Shown here: positions 11,735-24,235 of the stretch, piece after piece
Layout: every line of letters starts with the position of its first letter
Position numbering within the stretch: position 1 is the first letter of the stretch
Assembly: GCA_963662155.1 (NCBI GenBank)
Contig: OY759265.1
Location: forward strand, 46,493,906-46,557,905
DNA from: Lamellibrachia columna
Taxonomy: Eukaryota > Annelida > Polychaeta > Sabellida > Siboglinidae
Length of the DNA stretch: 64,000 bases
Reading direction: 5' to 3'
The notes under the pieces: generated by a model
Database searches by the model: none
What the model was told of the DNA's origin: nothing
Seen by the model: only the letters and a program-made list of their open reading frames with translations
Program-made: the position numbers and the translations under genes

Positions 11735-12060
11735 TAATGGTTCACGCAGTCGGTTTAATAAAAGAATGCACACTTTTGTTAAAATAATCGATAGAATTAA
11801 CTTTGATTGTTAGATTGAGTAACTTGCGTAAGTGTGAACAGATGATAAGTCATAGTATGTACAGCTTGAACACTTTTGCCCTTTTTTGTAAAATTTTCAA
11901 CAGACCCTGTAAAAATAATTAAATGTTTTGTCAGATGTTTAATCAAAATTAAAGAACACATTTATACAAATGTACTAATGTCTTAGTGGATACTAGATAG
12001 GTTTGATTTTTTGCAAAATGATTCTAAAACTGGAAGTGAAAACATTTTATTGAAGGACCA
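11735..12060 (-). mobile_element. TTAA-flanked dispersed repeat, copy E (left end missing)
   Basis: Reverse-orientation copy beginning near CGCAGTCGGTTTAATAAAAG and containing TAACTTGCGTAAGTGTGAAC, ACACTTTTGCC and GATACTAGATAGGTTTGAT in family order. It ends at ATTGAAGGACCA. The outer part of one terminus has been lost or has diverged, and no TTAA flank is preserved. Confidence 0.7.
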
Positions 12061-12185
12061 TGGAAATCATGGGTGGATGCAGAATACACAAAGGGCTTCC
12101 TTTTCTAATCTCACAAAGGGAAAGGATTACCCATGCATAGGTTACTCGGGAAACTTGTATTTTGTATATTTTGACTGACTCACTT

Positions 12186-13434
12186 GGTCTTTAGTATGGT
12201 ATAGGAAGACAATGTCTTGTTGGTCAATCTCCAGTTTGGTATAGGAAGACAATCTCTTGTTGGTCAATCTTCAGTTTGGTATAGGAAGATAATCTCTTGT
12301 TGGTCACTCTTCAGTATGGTATAGGAAGATAATCTCTTCTTGGTCACTCTTCAGTTTGGTATAGGAAGACAATCTCTTCTTGGTCACTCTTCAGTTTGGT
12401 ATAGGAAGATAATCTCTTCTTGGTCACTCTTCAGCATGGTATAGGAAGATAACCTCTTGTTGGTCATTCTTCAGTTTGGTATAGGAAGACAATCTCTTCT
12501 TGGTCACTCTTCAGTTTGGTATAGGAAGACAATCTCTGTTGGTCACTCTTCAGCATGGTATAGGAAGATAACCTCTTGTTGGTCATTCTTCAGTTTGGTA
12601 TAGGAAGATAATCTCTTCTTGGTCACTCTTCAGTATGGTATAGGAAGATAATCTCTTGTTTGTCACTCTTCAGTTTGGTATAGGAAGATAATCTCTTGTT
12701 GGTCATTCTTCAGTTTGGTATAGGAAGACAATCTCTGTTGGTCACTCTTCAGCATGGTATAGGAAGATAACCTCTTGTTGGTCATTCTTCAGTTTGGTAT
12801 AGGAAGATAATCTCTTCTTGGTCACTCTTCAGTATGGTATAGGAAGATAATCTCTTGTTTGTCACTCTTCAGTTTGGTATAGGAAGATAACCTCTTGTTG
12901 GTCATTCTTCAGTTTGGTATAGGAAGATAATCTCTTCTTGGTCACTCTTCAGTATGGTATAGGAAGATAATCTCTTGTTTGTCACTCTTCAGTTTGGTAT
13001 AGGAAGATAATCTCTTGTTGGTCATTCTTCAGTTTGGTATAGGAAGACAATCTCTTCTTGGTCACTCTTCAGCATGGTATAGGAAGATAACCTCTTGTTG
13101 GTCATTCTTCAGTTTGGTATAGGAAGACAATCTCTTCTTGGTCACTCTTCAGTTTGGTATAGGAAGATAATATATTGTTGGTCACTCTTCAATTTGGTAT
13201 AGGAAGACAATCTCTGTTGGTCACTCTTCAGTATGGTATAGGAAGATAACATATTGTTGGTCACTCTTCAGTTTGGTATAGGAAGACAGTCTCTGTTGGT
13301 CACTCTTCAGTATGGTATAGGAAGCCAATCTCTTGTTGGTCACTCTTCAGTTTGGTATAGGAAGACAATCTCTTGTTGGTCACTCTTCAGTTTGGTATAG
13401 GAAGACAATCTCTTGTTGGTCACTCTTCAGTATG
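12186..13434 (+). repeat. 40-bp minisatellite, about 31 copies
   Basis: The unit is about GGTATAGGAAGAYAATCTCT + TGTTGGTCACTCTTCAGTTT (40 bp). Some units lack two bases (CTCTGTTGG, 38 bp). Variants at the A/C of GATAATC/GATAACC, CTTGTT/CTTCTT, CACTCTT/CATTCTT and CAGTTT/CAGTAT/CAGCAT recur in fixed order, which indicates amplification of multi-unit blocks of about 200 bp. No promoter or coding role is evident. Confidence 0.95.
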
Positions 13435-15619
13435 GCATTGGATGAAAATCAAAGACGCAATAAACATCCAATGAACAAAAACTGCCCTGAACTGAGGCAT
13501 CGACCAGGAGCTTTCCATCCTTCTCCCGTTTGTGTCACATGATCCTGGTCACGTGACACATCATCTGGAGTGACCATCGAGAGACCCAGTCTTCCCTCAT
13601 GAGCAGTCAAAGGTATCTTTACGTAAACAGATCTACATTGTTAACGAGGAGCAGTTTTGCTGTTGGCGTTACCGTGCTATTAACTATTGATGTGGCAGAG
13701 GCTCAGGGCAGCGTTGGGCATAGTTGCAACGCTGAAATACATTCATGTGTGCACGCACATGCAGATGTACACACGCATGCTCAAACCGAAACAAACGAAT
13801 ATTTGCATTCCAACGGAACGTTTGCAAGAGGACAAACAGCATGTGTTCATGGCATGCACTCTTCAGCATTGAAGGCGGGAAAAGAAATTACAGTGAATCA
13901 TTTCTTCATACGTTTTAATTTGGAAGAGATTTTCTTGGTTTGTTGTTTAAATGAACATTAGCAATTGATGCTGTGTGGTCTCAAGAATAACACAATTTTA
14001 TTTGCACACGTATACATACATAACATTGTGTTTGTACTGCATGAGCACGCATAACATTAGATAAAATTATGGTGAAAGGAGAGCTTATTTGGCGTCTGAG
14101 TTTTTTTGCAAAACCACAGGTTGCTTCTAATGTATGACATATTTATGTACTTAATCGTCTACCTGACTACTTACTCATCAGGCAGAGGAAACAAGACTTC
14201 TCCAGTTTTGTAGGTCTGCAGCCTTCTTAGCAGCCTAGCCCCAGCTCAAGTGCATCACTTTTGGTTCACTCTCCATCATTCTCCTCCAAAACGGCATCGA
14301 CATGTTTCTGTATGGCGTAGTGATAGTTTATTAATAATGTTTGTTGCAACCTCTGCATATTTAAATAATTGTTAACTCAAAACAACAAATGTTGATTTGA
14401 ATACCAGTTAAATAAAATATTATAATAACGGTACATGATTAATTTATAAAGACTATCCACATGGATATGTAGAACCTCCAGGGTGCAAACCATTATCTTG
14501 CAAGACGCTGACACATACATACAGAAATGCAGTTATAGGTATATGTAATAATATATACATATCCAGCTCCAGATCTGATCCCGTATTGCAAGAGCAGCTG
14601 ACATGCATTCAGTAAAACGTTGTGCCAACTTTGTGAACATCAACATTGTGTACACAGCCACTTGGCCAAGAACCATCTATTTGAGCTTGGGCTATTGATT
14701 ATCAATAGGGCAGCTGTGCCTTTGTTTGTATTTCACAGATTATGGCCACTTCTAATAAGCTTCATTGCAGGCAATTTACGCAAGTTGTTGCCAGCCATTG
14801 TTAATTAATAACTTGTCATGTTATAGTTTTGCAACGTTACAAATTTATGAATTAATCGATCATCGTAAGGTCAGCGGGTGTGGCAATCAGCCATGAAGCA
14901 CCGGTTTTTCTGCGGGGCTTTAATAAATAATGGGCACATGTTTGTGTGATAAATAGTTTGTGATGCTTGCTTGTTGAAGTGGGTAATTGTGATATTTTGT
15001 TGTTATTTGCTGCTTTCATTTGTCTTCATCTGGCATATTTAGGAGCTGTTGGGCCGTGGCCCCCCTTTGACTTTGAGATATGAATTTTATTTTTTCCATT
15101 TGTTATTATTGTAAAGCCATGTTGTATAGTATAAACAACTGTTTTAACATCTTGGCTGGCCAAATGTGTTTTATTGAACCATAATAAAACATTTAATTTT
15201 AATATTATCTGACGATGAATATCGATCATTGCAGCTTGTAAACATGATATTTGAGCAGAAACATTAATATTAAAAGGTTAAATAAAAATAAAAACATTTG
15301 GTCCATTAAAATACATCTTGGCAAATACACATATATTTTATACCATATATATTTTATGATAAATCAGATATTGTACCTTTAAAAACTGAGATAAACTCAT
15401 ACAGAAGTGAGTATTAATAACCGAGTGAAATTTGATTTGTGAAGAAGAATCAGCTGCATGCAGTCGGCAATGTACATCCCAAGAGTTGCTGATGGTTAAT
15501 TAATAGTGAAAGTTTAATTATCTTGCAGCCAGAAGGGAACAACCAGCCTTTGCAGCATTCTGAGAAGGGCAAGGCAAAGACAACATACTTTCTAATATCT
15601 AGATTAGTCTTGAAAGCAA
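13435..15619. other. Unassigned intronic DNA
   Basis: About 2.2 kb without supported genes. A TG/CA-rich segment at about 13745-13785 gives His-rich shadow frames. Overlapping frames at 13599-13961 show no domain. The rest is AT-rich with nothing recognised. Confidence 0.3.
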
Positions 15620-15710
15620 ACAGATTTTTGTATGTGTTTATAACTATGTTGTTATGGTAAAATATTATTTTATCGTGACGACATAGTTATAAACACATAA
15701 AAAAATTGTT
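15620..15710. repeat. Long near-perfect hairpin
   Basis: Two 34-base arms, 15631-15664 and 15666-15699, are reverse complements with about four mismatches, mostly G-U compatible changes in RNA. They are separated by a single base, and weaker pairing continues outward over about ten more bases. Each arm contains TTTATAACTATGT or its complement. It could be a small fold-back mobile element or an unusually tight-looped RNA hairpin. No function is assigned. Confidence 0.8.
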
Positions 15711-16804
15711 AACTCTTGCATCCTCAATTCATGGTGAGTTCTCTCATATCAATCTTAAGTAAGTAATCATCTTAATACTGAAGACAGCCTCTAATAAAAA
15801 ACCTAAAACTTGCTCAGACTGGGCTAAAAAAGTTAACTAGACAAACTAAAACACAGAGAAACTATAAAAAAGCACATCTAGAATGAAGGGCAGTCTAGAC
15901 ATGCCACTGTGACTTTAACTGTGACCTCGCAAGTGCAGAAATGAAACGTGAAATGACAGAGCTGTGCAATCATGCATAGCATTCTCTAAGATTGTGCTTA
16001 GATGTTTCCAGAAGAACTTTACATTTGGGAGATTTCTAGGATTTAACATCAATGGAATATTACAGTTAAGTAAAATATCACTCTGGGAAAATGTATGAAT
16101 GCATGAAGTAGAACCTGTTGACCTATACCGTGACATTTTCAATTTCCTACATTTATAGATATTTCTAGGTGCACTGTTGCCTGTTGCTATGGCGTTTCAT
16201 ACATTTTCTTTTTTTTTTTGAACATTTTTGTCACTGAACACATTTTCTCAGAATTCCTTCATAAACTGTGTTCTTTGCTTTGCTTTGTTATTGAGTTATG
16301 AGACATCTATGCATATGAAGACGAATGTTTCATACGAGTAAACATTAAATTCTGTTTCAGTTCATTAAATTGTTTTAATTGAAACCCAAATGCACATACA
16401 ATGATACATACATACATAGGTACATATAGTCACACACACAACAGTTAACAAGATGATATAAAAAGCACGAAACATAAAACACACATTCAGCATGTCTACA
16501 CCAGGTCAGTATGTACATATAGTGACTTTATGGTTGCTTTATCCTGCATCACCGCTTGATGTACAGTATTTAAACCTGTCATAAATTTATATACAAAGTT
16601 TTGAATGACTGCTGTACATTCAGAATGAGTCCCTCTGCAAAAGCTATGTACATTATTAGGGCTGTCTAATAATCATCTAAACACATTATTGTCAGAATTA
16701 TTGTTTCCAAATGATAACATTTATAATTTGAAACAACAAAACTGTGTTCCATTGGATAACACTATTCCTGTTTTGAGGTAACCACAATCTCAAAATTGTA
16801 CATA
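15711..16804. other. Unassigned intronic DNA
   Basis: AT-rich; a T-run lies near 16208-16219. Nothing recognised. Confidence 0.3.
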
Positions 16805-17015
16805 GTAGTGCCTCATTCCTTGATATTGCCTTATCTTGAATAGTGCCTCATCTTGAGCAGTGCCTCATCCTTCAGTAGTCCCTCATCCCTCAGTAGTGCT
16901 GCATCGTTCAGCAGTGTCACCCCCAGTAGTGCTTCACCCCTCAGTAGTGCCTCATCCCTCAGTAGTGCCTCACCCCCAGCAGTGCCTCATCCTCGGTAAT
17001 TAGTGCCTCATTCTT
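16805..17015 (+). repeat. Degenerate 18-20-bp AGTAGTGCCTCATCCCTC repeat
   Basis: About ten imperfect, unequal-length repeats of CAGTAGTGCCTCATCC with indels and substitutions. They are more diverged than the neighbouring arrays, so probably older. Confidence 0.8.
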
Positions 17016-17524
17016 CAGTTTCACAACCATACTAATTGTTGACATTGTTGGGAGTCTAAAAATACCTGTGCAGCATTGTGAGCCACCAGGTACATTTAGG
17101 TGACATTTATTTATTTATGCCTGCGTTGGGAGTGCACCAGTGGATGATATTGTCAATTAGTGCTTCACCTGCACTCTTCAATGTTGTTTCTGTGGCTGCT
17201 CTCAATTGGTTGATAACTGGGGCAGTTGGAAAACAGGGCGGTTGGTCGCCAGGGCTGTTAGCAGCTAGGGCAGTGGGTGAAAAAGATATATAAAAAAGAG
17301 TTTTTGATATATTGATAAGGCATACCTTATGTACCACATGGAGTGAAAGACATTTGCGCACACCACTGCTTAGATTCGTGTTCTACGACACTCTAATCAA
17401 TGCACAGTGACAAATTTCCAGGGTAGGGTAAGTGTAGTCTAGTGCATACTTTGTTGGTGCCTGAGCCTCACTGCGTGGCTCAGTGTGCGTCCTAGACCCC
17501 CTTAACAATTTTGCATTCTTAAGA
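17016..17524. other. Unassigned intronic DNA
   Basis: Overlapping frames at 17078-17361 on both strands have no recognisable domain. A short imperfect GGGCAGTTGG/GGGCGGTTGG repetition lies near 17219-17275. Confidence 0.3.
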
Positions 17525-17735
17525 CAATACATATAATGCACCCTCTAAATATACATATAATACACCCTCTAAATATACATATAATATACCCTCTAAATAT
17601 ACATATAATACACCCTCTAAATATACATATAATACACCCTCTAAATATACATATAATGCACCCTCTAAATATACATATAATACACCCTCTAAATATACAT
17701 ATAATACACCCTCTAAATATACATATAATACATCA
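17525..17735 (+). repeat. 24-bp minisatellite, about 8.5 copies
   Basis: The unit is CACCCTCTAAAT + ATACATATAATA. Copies are nearly identical, differing mainly at a TACACC/TGCACC/TATACC position. Because 24 is a multiple of three, the array stays open and would read as an eight-residue repeat H-P-L-N-I-H-I-I. There is no evidence that it is translated. Confidence 0.95.
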
Positions 17736-18530
17736 GCTAAAGACTCCTACAAAGTTGATTCACCAGTCATAGCAGTCTTGTTAGTAAGATTTCATGTCAT
17801 TGTGTGTAAACACATATTTGTGCATGTTACGTATCTGCATTGTGAAATGTGAGCCACTTCTGTCCTTACAGCTTTCACTTAAATATCTGCCTAAGGACTA
17901 TAGTGCTATATTCTTGCAATTTGTTTGATTTTCTTGAGGACATCGATGGCTTCCGTCACAGCTATTAGTGGGAGTGCTGTTTCAGTTCGCTTGTCATTAC
18001 CAGTATTTAGGGGTGATGCTTGTGTGGTAAAAGTGACCTCACATCCATCTATAGCTAATTGTAGCAGAAGCATGTGGCTGGTAGGCAACATCTAAAGTAT
18101 TTTATGTAATTAAAAAGAACCTTGACAAAAAGTTTCCTGGAAACCAACTACACAGAACATGTCAGCAAACTAATTCAAATCAAAATTAAGTCGTAAAATT
18201 TATAAGGTGCCAACCCAACTGTCATTTCTCTATGAACAACTAACAAGAACAATTTGTCTGGTGGCTTGTCAAATATCAGACCACTAAGGGACATCTTCCT
18301 AGGAGGCAAGTTAAATACTCTTGGCCACAAAGAAGCATCAGTTTGGTCAGTAAGCCTAACATGTGCCTCTGATTACCAGAAGAATGCAAAGTTACACCAC
18401 TATTCATTTGCCAGTGTGCAATAATTGCGATATTGTGTATTATCACAGAAAAATTAAGCCTAATAAATCAAATGTTCTGATATTTCTTTTCCTCAATAAA
18501 AATCATAGATATCATTAGTTGTACATATTT
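17736..18530. other. Unassigned intronic DNA
   Basis: Nothing recognised; AT-rich with no repeat unit or supported coding frame. Confidence 0.3.
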
Positions 18531-18762
18531 AACCAGATTTAACAAGATTGTCATCCAAAAGGGCCAGATGGCAAGTGGACAAGGAAGCCATTGGCTTGTT
18601 GAGAATCCAACAATTTGTCATCTATGTGTAATCTAACCTTCTGAGATATTTGTAAATTTTGTTTTTAAACATATTCATACTGCTAGCATTCGCACAATCT
18701 GTAGATCATCTGTTCCATTAATTTATTGTCCTATGTGAGAATGAGTACTTTCTATTGGACCG
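18531..18762 (-). mobile_element. Decayed LINE 3' tail, same family as 3118-3366
   Basis: On the minus strand it reads R-K-Y-S-F-S-H-R-T-I-N, stop, W-N-R, stop, S-T-D-C-A-N-A-S-S, then M-F-K-N-K-I and Y-L-R-R followed by a stop. This is the expected order of a LINE C-terminal tail, interrupted by two stops. The 3' untranslated part ends in two TTAAATC-type steps (AACCAGATTTAACAAGATTG on the plus strand), resembling the copy at 25597. 5' truncated and inactive. Confidence 0.75.
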
Positions 18763-18996
18763 TCAGCATTTATAATATTTCAACCAAATCAATGTTTGCC
18801 GTGACGCTTCAAAACAGCCTCACTGAATCATTGATGATAAGTGCCATAAAACGTCCAATGGGTGGCATTATGAAACACCTTGGTCTGCCGGCTTCGCTGC
18901 ACTTAGTTCACGATGACGAAACTCATTAATCAATGCGGAGTTGCAGGTAGTTGCATTCAAGTAAGCAAGCAGGAAATCGAATTATGGGCCATGCAT
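18763..18996. other. Unassigned intronic DNA
   Basis: Short spacer between a LINE tail and a copy of the TTAA family. Nothing recognised. Confidence 0.3.
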
Positions 18997-19640
18997 TTAA
19001 AACTCCCTCCTCATTTCATTTAGTCCATCGCGAATCAGGTTTGTTGATGTTCAGATCTGTAGCATGTGAATAGTTTAAGTAATAAGCGAAGTGGGTTTAA
19101 TAAAAGAGTGTATACTTTGAAAGAATTGACTTAGATCGAGTAACTTGTAAAAGTGTGAATAGCGTTCTGCTACAGCATAGAGGTTCATAATTTTTATGCT
19201 GAATTTGGACTGGACCTGGTACAAAATTATTTATTAGTTTGTCCGATGCTTTCACCCAAACTAAAGAACAAATTTGCATAAACAGACTAACATGTCATAG
19301 TCAATACTAGATAAGTTCCTGGACTAACTTTGATGTTGTAAACTGTTTAGCCATTTTGGCTAAAACCCCCAATTTTGGTTTAGCCAAATACAAATTGCTT
19401 TAGCCAAATTGTTTAAATGTGCATCAAGACAACAACAAACGCTCATGTATTCTGCAAGCTTTTCAACGAAAATGCTACTGGCTAAATTGACTCAAATTAA
19501 CTTTTGTTTACCAAATCCAATGTCATGTGGCCTATGGCCCAAATGGCCACTGTTAGTGCTAGCCTAAGGTTAAGTTTTTAATGAAATGAGTCTGAAACGA
19601 GACAAGCAATAAAACAATCCAATTGATGAGGGGTCTTTAA
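18997..19640 (-). mobile_element. TTAA-flanked dispersed repeat, copy F (with nested insertion)
   Basis: Both ends are preserved: TTAA at 18997-19000 followed by AACTCCCTCCTCATTTCATT, and GATGAGGGGTC running into TTAA at 19637-19640. The family blocks are in order up to GTCAATACTAG (about 19310) and resume at GGTTAAGTTTTTAATGAAAT (about 19568). The extra 250 bp between them is absent from the other copies. Confidence 0.8.
19311..19562. mobile_element. Putative nested insertion inside copy F
   Basis: About 250 bp interrupts the dispersed repeat at a CTAG that appears on both sides (near 19307-19310 and 19559-19562), which could be a 4-bp target duplication. The insert repeats TTTAGCCAAAT and GGCTAAAAC motifs in both orientations and has weak inverted ends (GGACTAAC / GCACTAAC). 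No coding capacity. The type is unknown. Confidence 0.45.
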
Positions 19641-19662
19641 AACTGGTGGAAGTATGTGATTA

Positions 19663-22600
19663 CCTGCAAGCAACCTAACAAAACACTGCAAGCAATTTAA
19701 CAAAACGCTACAAACAATCTAACAAAACACTGCAAACAATCTAACAAAACACTACAAACAATCTAACAAAACACTACAAACAATCTAACAAAACACTACA
19801 AACAATCTAACAAAGCACTGCAAGCAATCTAACAAAACACTACAAACAATCTAACAAAGCACTACAAACAATCTAACAAAACACTACAAACAATCTAACA
19901 AAACACTACAAACAATCTAACAAAGCACTACAAACAATCTAACAAAACACTACAAACAATCTAACAAAACACTACAAACAATCTAACAAAACACTACAAA
20001 CAATCTAACAAAACACTACAAACAATCTAACAAAGCACTACAAACAATCTAACAACACACTACAAGCAATCTAACAAAACACTACAAATAATCTAACAAA
20101 ACACTACAAACAATCTAACAAAACACTACAAACAATCTAACAAAGCACTGCAAACAATCTAACAAAGCACTACAAACAATCTAACAAAACACTACAAACA
20201 ATCTAACAAAACACTACAAACAATCTAGCAAAACACTACAAACAATCTAGCAAAACACCAAGCAATCTAACAAAACACTACAAGCAATCTAACAAAACAC
20301 TACAAGCAATCTAACAAAACATTACAAGCAATCTAACAAAACACTACAAACAATCTAACAAAGCACTACAAACAATCTAACAAAACACTACAAGCAATCT
20401 AACAAAACACTACAAGCAATCTAACAAAACACTACAAGCAATCTAACAAAACACTACAAGCAATCTAACAAAACACTACAAACAATCTAACAAAGCACTA
20501 CAAACAATCTAACAAAACACTACAAGCAATCTAACAAAACACTACAAACAATCTAACAAAACACTACAAGCAATCTAACAAAACACTACAAGCAATCTAA
20601 CAAAACACTAAAAACAATCTAACAAAACACTACAAGCAATCTAACAAAACACTACAAGCAATCTAACAAAACACTACAAGCAATCTAACAAAACACTACA
20701 AACAATCTAACAAAACACTACAAGCAATCTATCAAAACACTACAAGCAATCTAACAAAACACTGCAAGCAATCTAACAAAGCACTACAAACAATCTAACA
20801 AAACACTACAAGCAATCTAACAAAACACTACAAACAATCTAACAAAACACTACAAGCAATCTAACAAAACACTACAAGCAATCTAACAAAACACTACAAG
20901 CAATCTAACAAAACACTACAAGCAATCTATCAAAACACTACAAGCAATCTAACAAAACACTGCAAGCAATCTATCAAAACACTACAAACAATCTAACAAA
21001 ACACTACAAGCAATCTAACAAAACACTACAAACAATCTAACAAAACACTACAAACAATCTAACAAAACACTACAAGCAATCTAACAAAACACTACAAACA
21101 ATCTAACAAAACACTACAAACAATCTAACAAAACACTACAAGCAATCTAACAAAACACTACAAGCAATCTAACAAAACACTACAAACAATCTAACAAAAC
21201 ACTACAAGCAATCTAACAAAACACTACAAGCAATCTAACAAAACACTACAAACAATCTAACAAAACGCTACAAACAATCTAACAAAACACTACAAACAAT
21301 CTAACAAAACACTACAAGCAATCTAACAAAACACTACAAACAATCTAACAAAACACTACAAGCAATCTATCAAAACACTACAAGCAATCTAACAAAACAC
21401 TGCAAGCAATCTAACAAAGCACTACAAGCAATCTAACAAAACACTACAAGCAATCTAACAAAACACTACAAGCAATCTAACAAAACACTACAAGCAATCT
21501 AACAAAACACTACAAACAATCTAACAAAACACTACAAGCAATCTAACAAAACACTACAAGCAATCTAACAAAACACTACAAGCAATCTAACAAAACACTA
21601 CAAACAATCTAACAAAACACTACAAGCAATCTAACAAAACACTACAAGCAATCTAACAAAACACTACAAGCAATCTAACAAAACACTACAAGCAATCTAA
21701 CAAAACACTACAAACAATCTAACAAAACACTACAAGCAATCTAACAAAACACTACAAGCAATCTAACAAAACACTACAAACAATCTAACAAAGCACTACA
21801 AACAATCTAACAAAACACTACAAGCAATCTAACAAAACACTACAAGCAATCTAACAAAGCACTACAAACAATCTAACAAAACACTACAAACAATCTAACA
21901 AAACACTGCAAGCAATCTAACAAAACACTACAAGCAATCTAACAAAACACTACAAGCAATCTAACAAAACACTGCAAACAATCTAACAAAACACTACAAG
22001 CAATCTAACAAAACACTGCAAGCAATGTAACAAAACACTACAAACAATCTAACAAAACACTACAAACAATCTAACAAAACACTACAAACAATCTAACAAA
22101 ACACTACAAGCAATCTAACAAAACACTACAAACAATCTAACAAAACACTACAAGCAATCTAACAAAACACTACAAACAATCTAACAAAACACTACAAACA
22201 ATCTATCAAAACACTACAAGCAATCTAACAAAACACTGCAAGCAATCTAACAAAGCACTACAAGCAATCTAACAAAACACTACAAGCAATCTAACAAAAC
22301 ACTACAAGCAATCTAACAAAACACTACAAGCAATCTAACAAAACACTACAAACAATCTAACAAAACACTACAAGCAATCTAACAAAACGCTACAAGCAAT
22401 CTAACAAAACACTACAAGCAATCTAACAAAACACTACAAGCAATCTAACAAAACACTACAAACAATCTAACAAAACACTACAAACAATCTAACAAAACAC
22501 TACAAGCAATCTAACAAAACACTACAAACAATCTAACAAAACACTGCAAGCAATCTAACAAAACACTACAAGCAATCTAACAAAACACTACAAGCAATCT

Positions 22601-24235
22601 AACAAAACACTGCAAACAATCTAACAAAACACTACAAGCAATCTAACAAAACACTGCAAGCAATGTAACAAAACACTACAAACAATCTAACAAAACACTA
22701 CAAGCAATCTAACAAAACACTACAAACAATCTAACAAAGCACTACAAACAATCTAGCAAAACACTACAAACAATCTAACAAAGCAATACAAACAATCTAA
22801 CAAAACACTACAAGCAATCTAGCAAAACACTACAAGCAATCTAACAAAACACTACAAACAATCTATCAAAACACTGCAAGCAATCTAATAAAACACTACA
22901 AACAATCTAACAAAACACTACAAGCAATCTAACAAAACACTACAAGCAATCTAACAAAACACTGCAAACAATCTAACAAAACACTACAAGCAATCTAACA
23001 AAACACTGCAAGCAATGTAACAAAACACTACAAACAATCTAACAAAACACTACAAGCAATCTAACAAAACACTACAAACAATCTAACAAAACACTACAAG
23101 CAATCTAACAAAACACTACAAACAATCTAACAAAGCACTACAAACAATCTAGCAAAACACTACAAGCAATCTAACAAAACACTACAAACAATCTATCAAA
23201 ACACTACAAGCAATGTAACAAAACACTACAAACAATCTAACAAAACACTACAAACAATCTAACAAAACACTACAAGCAATCTATCAAAACACTACAAGCA
23301 ATCTATCAAAACACTACAAACAATCTAACAAAACTCTACAAACAATCTATCAAAACACTACAAACAATCTAACAAAGCACTACAAACAATCTATCAAAAC
23401 ACTATAAACAATCTAACAAAACACTACAAACAATCTAACAAAGCAATACAAACAATCTAACAAAACACTACAAGCAATCTAGCAAAACACTACAAGCAAT
23501 CTAACAAAACACTACAAACAATCTATCAAAACACTGCAAGCAATCTAATAAAACACTACAAACAATCTAACAAAACACTGCAAGCAATCTATCAAAACAC
23601 TACAAGCAATCTAACAAAACACTGCAAGCAATCTAACAAAGCACTACAAACAATCTAACAAAACACTACAAGCAATCTAACAAAACACTACAAGCAATCT
23701 AACAAAACACTACAAGCAATCTAACAAAACACTACAAACAATCTAACAAAACACTACAAGCAATCTAACAAAACACTACAAGCAATCTAACAAAACACTA
23801 CAAGCAATCTAACAAAACACTACAAGCAATCTAACAAAACACTACAAGCAATGTAACAAAACACTACAAACGATCTAACAAAACACTACAAACAATCTAA
23901 CAAAACACTGCAAGCAATCTAACAAAACACTACAAGCAATCTAACAAAACACTACAAACAATCTAACAAAACACTGCAAGCAATCTAACAAAACACTACA
24001 AGCAATGTAACAAAACACTACAAGCAATCTAACAAAACACTACAAACAATCTAACAAAACACTGCAAGCAATGTAACAAAACACTACAAATGATCTAACA
24101 AAACACTACAAACAATCTAACAAAACACTACAAACAATCTAACAAAACACTGCAAGCAATCTAACAAAACACTGCAAGCAATCTAACAAAACACTACAAG
24201 CAATCTAACAAAACACTACAAACAATCTAACAAAG
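19663..24235 (+). repeat. 22-bp satellite-like array, about 208 copies (4.6 kb)
   Basis: The unit is ACAARCAATCTAACAAAACACT with few variants: CAAGC/CAAAC, AAAACACT/AAAGCACT, CTAAC/CTATC, CTACA/CTGCA and AATCT/AATGT. Copies without the AAGC variant have no G at all on the plus strand. Rare variants recur in fixed combinations (for example CTATC, then CTGCA, then AAAGC near 20730, 21370, 22205 and 23590), showing duplication of multi-unit segments. The first units (19663-19700) are the most diverged. It starts about 20 bases after copy F. Confidence 0.98.

Noticed and set aside
19663..24235. CRISPR-like regular repeats
   Set aside because: The 22-bp units are directly adjacent with no spacers, in animal DNA; this is a minisatellite or satellite.
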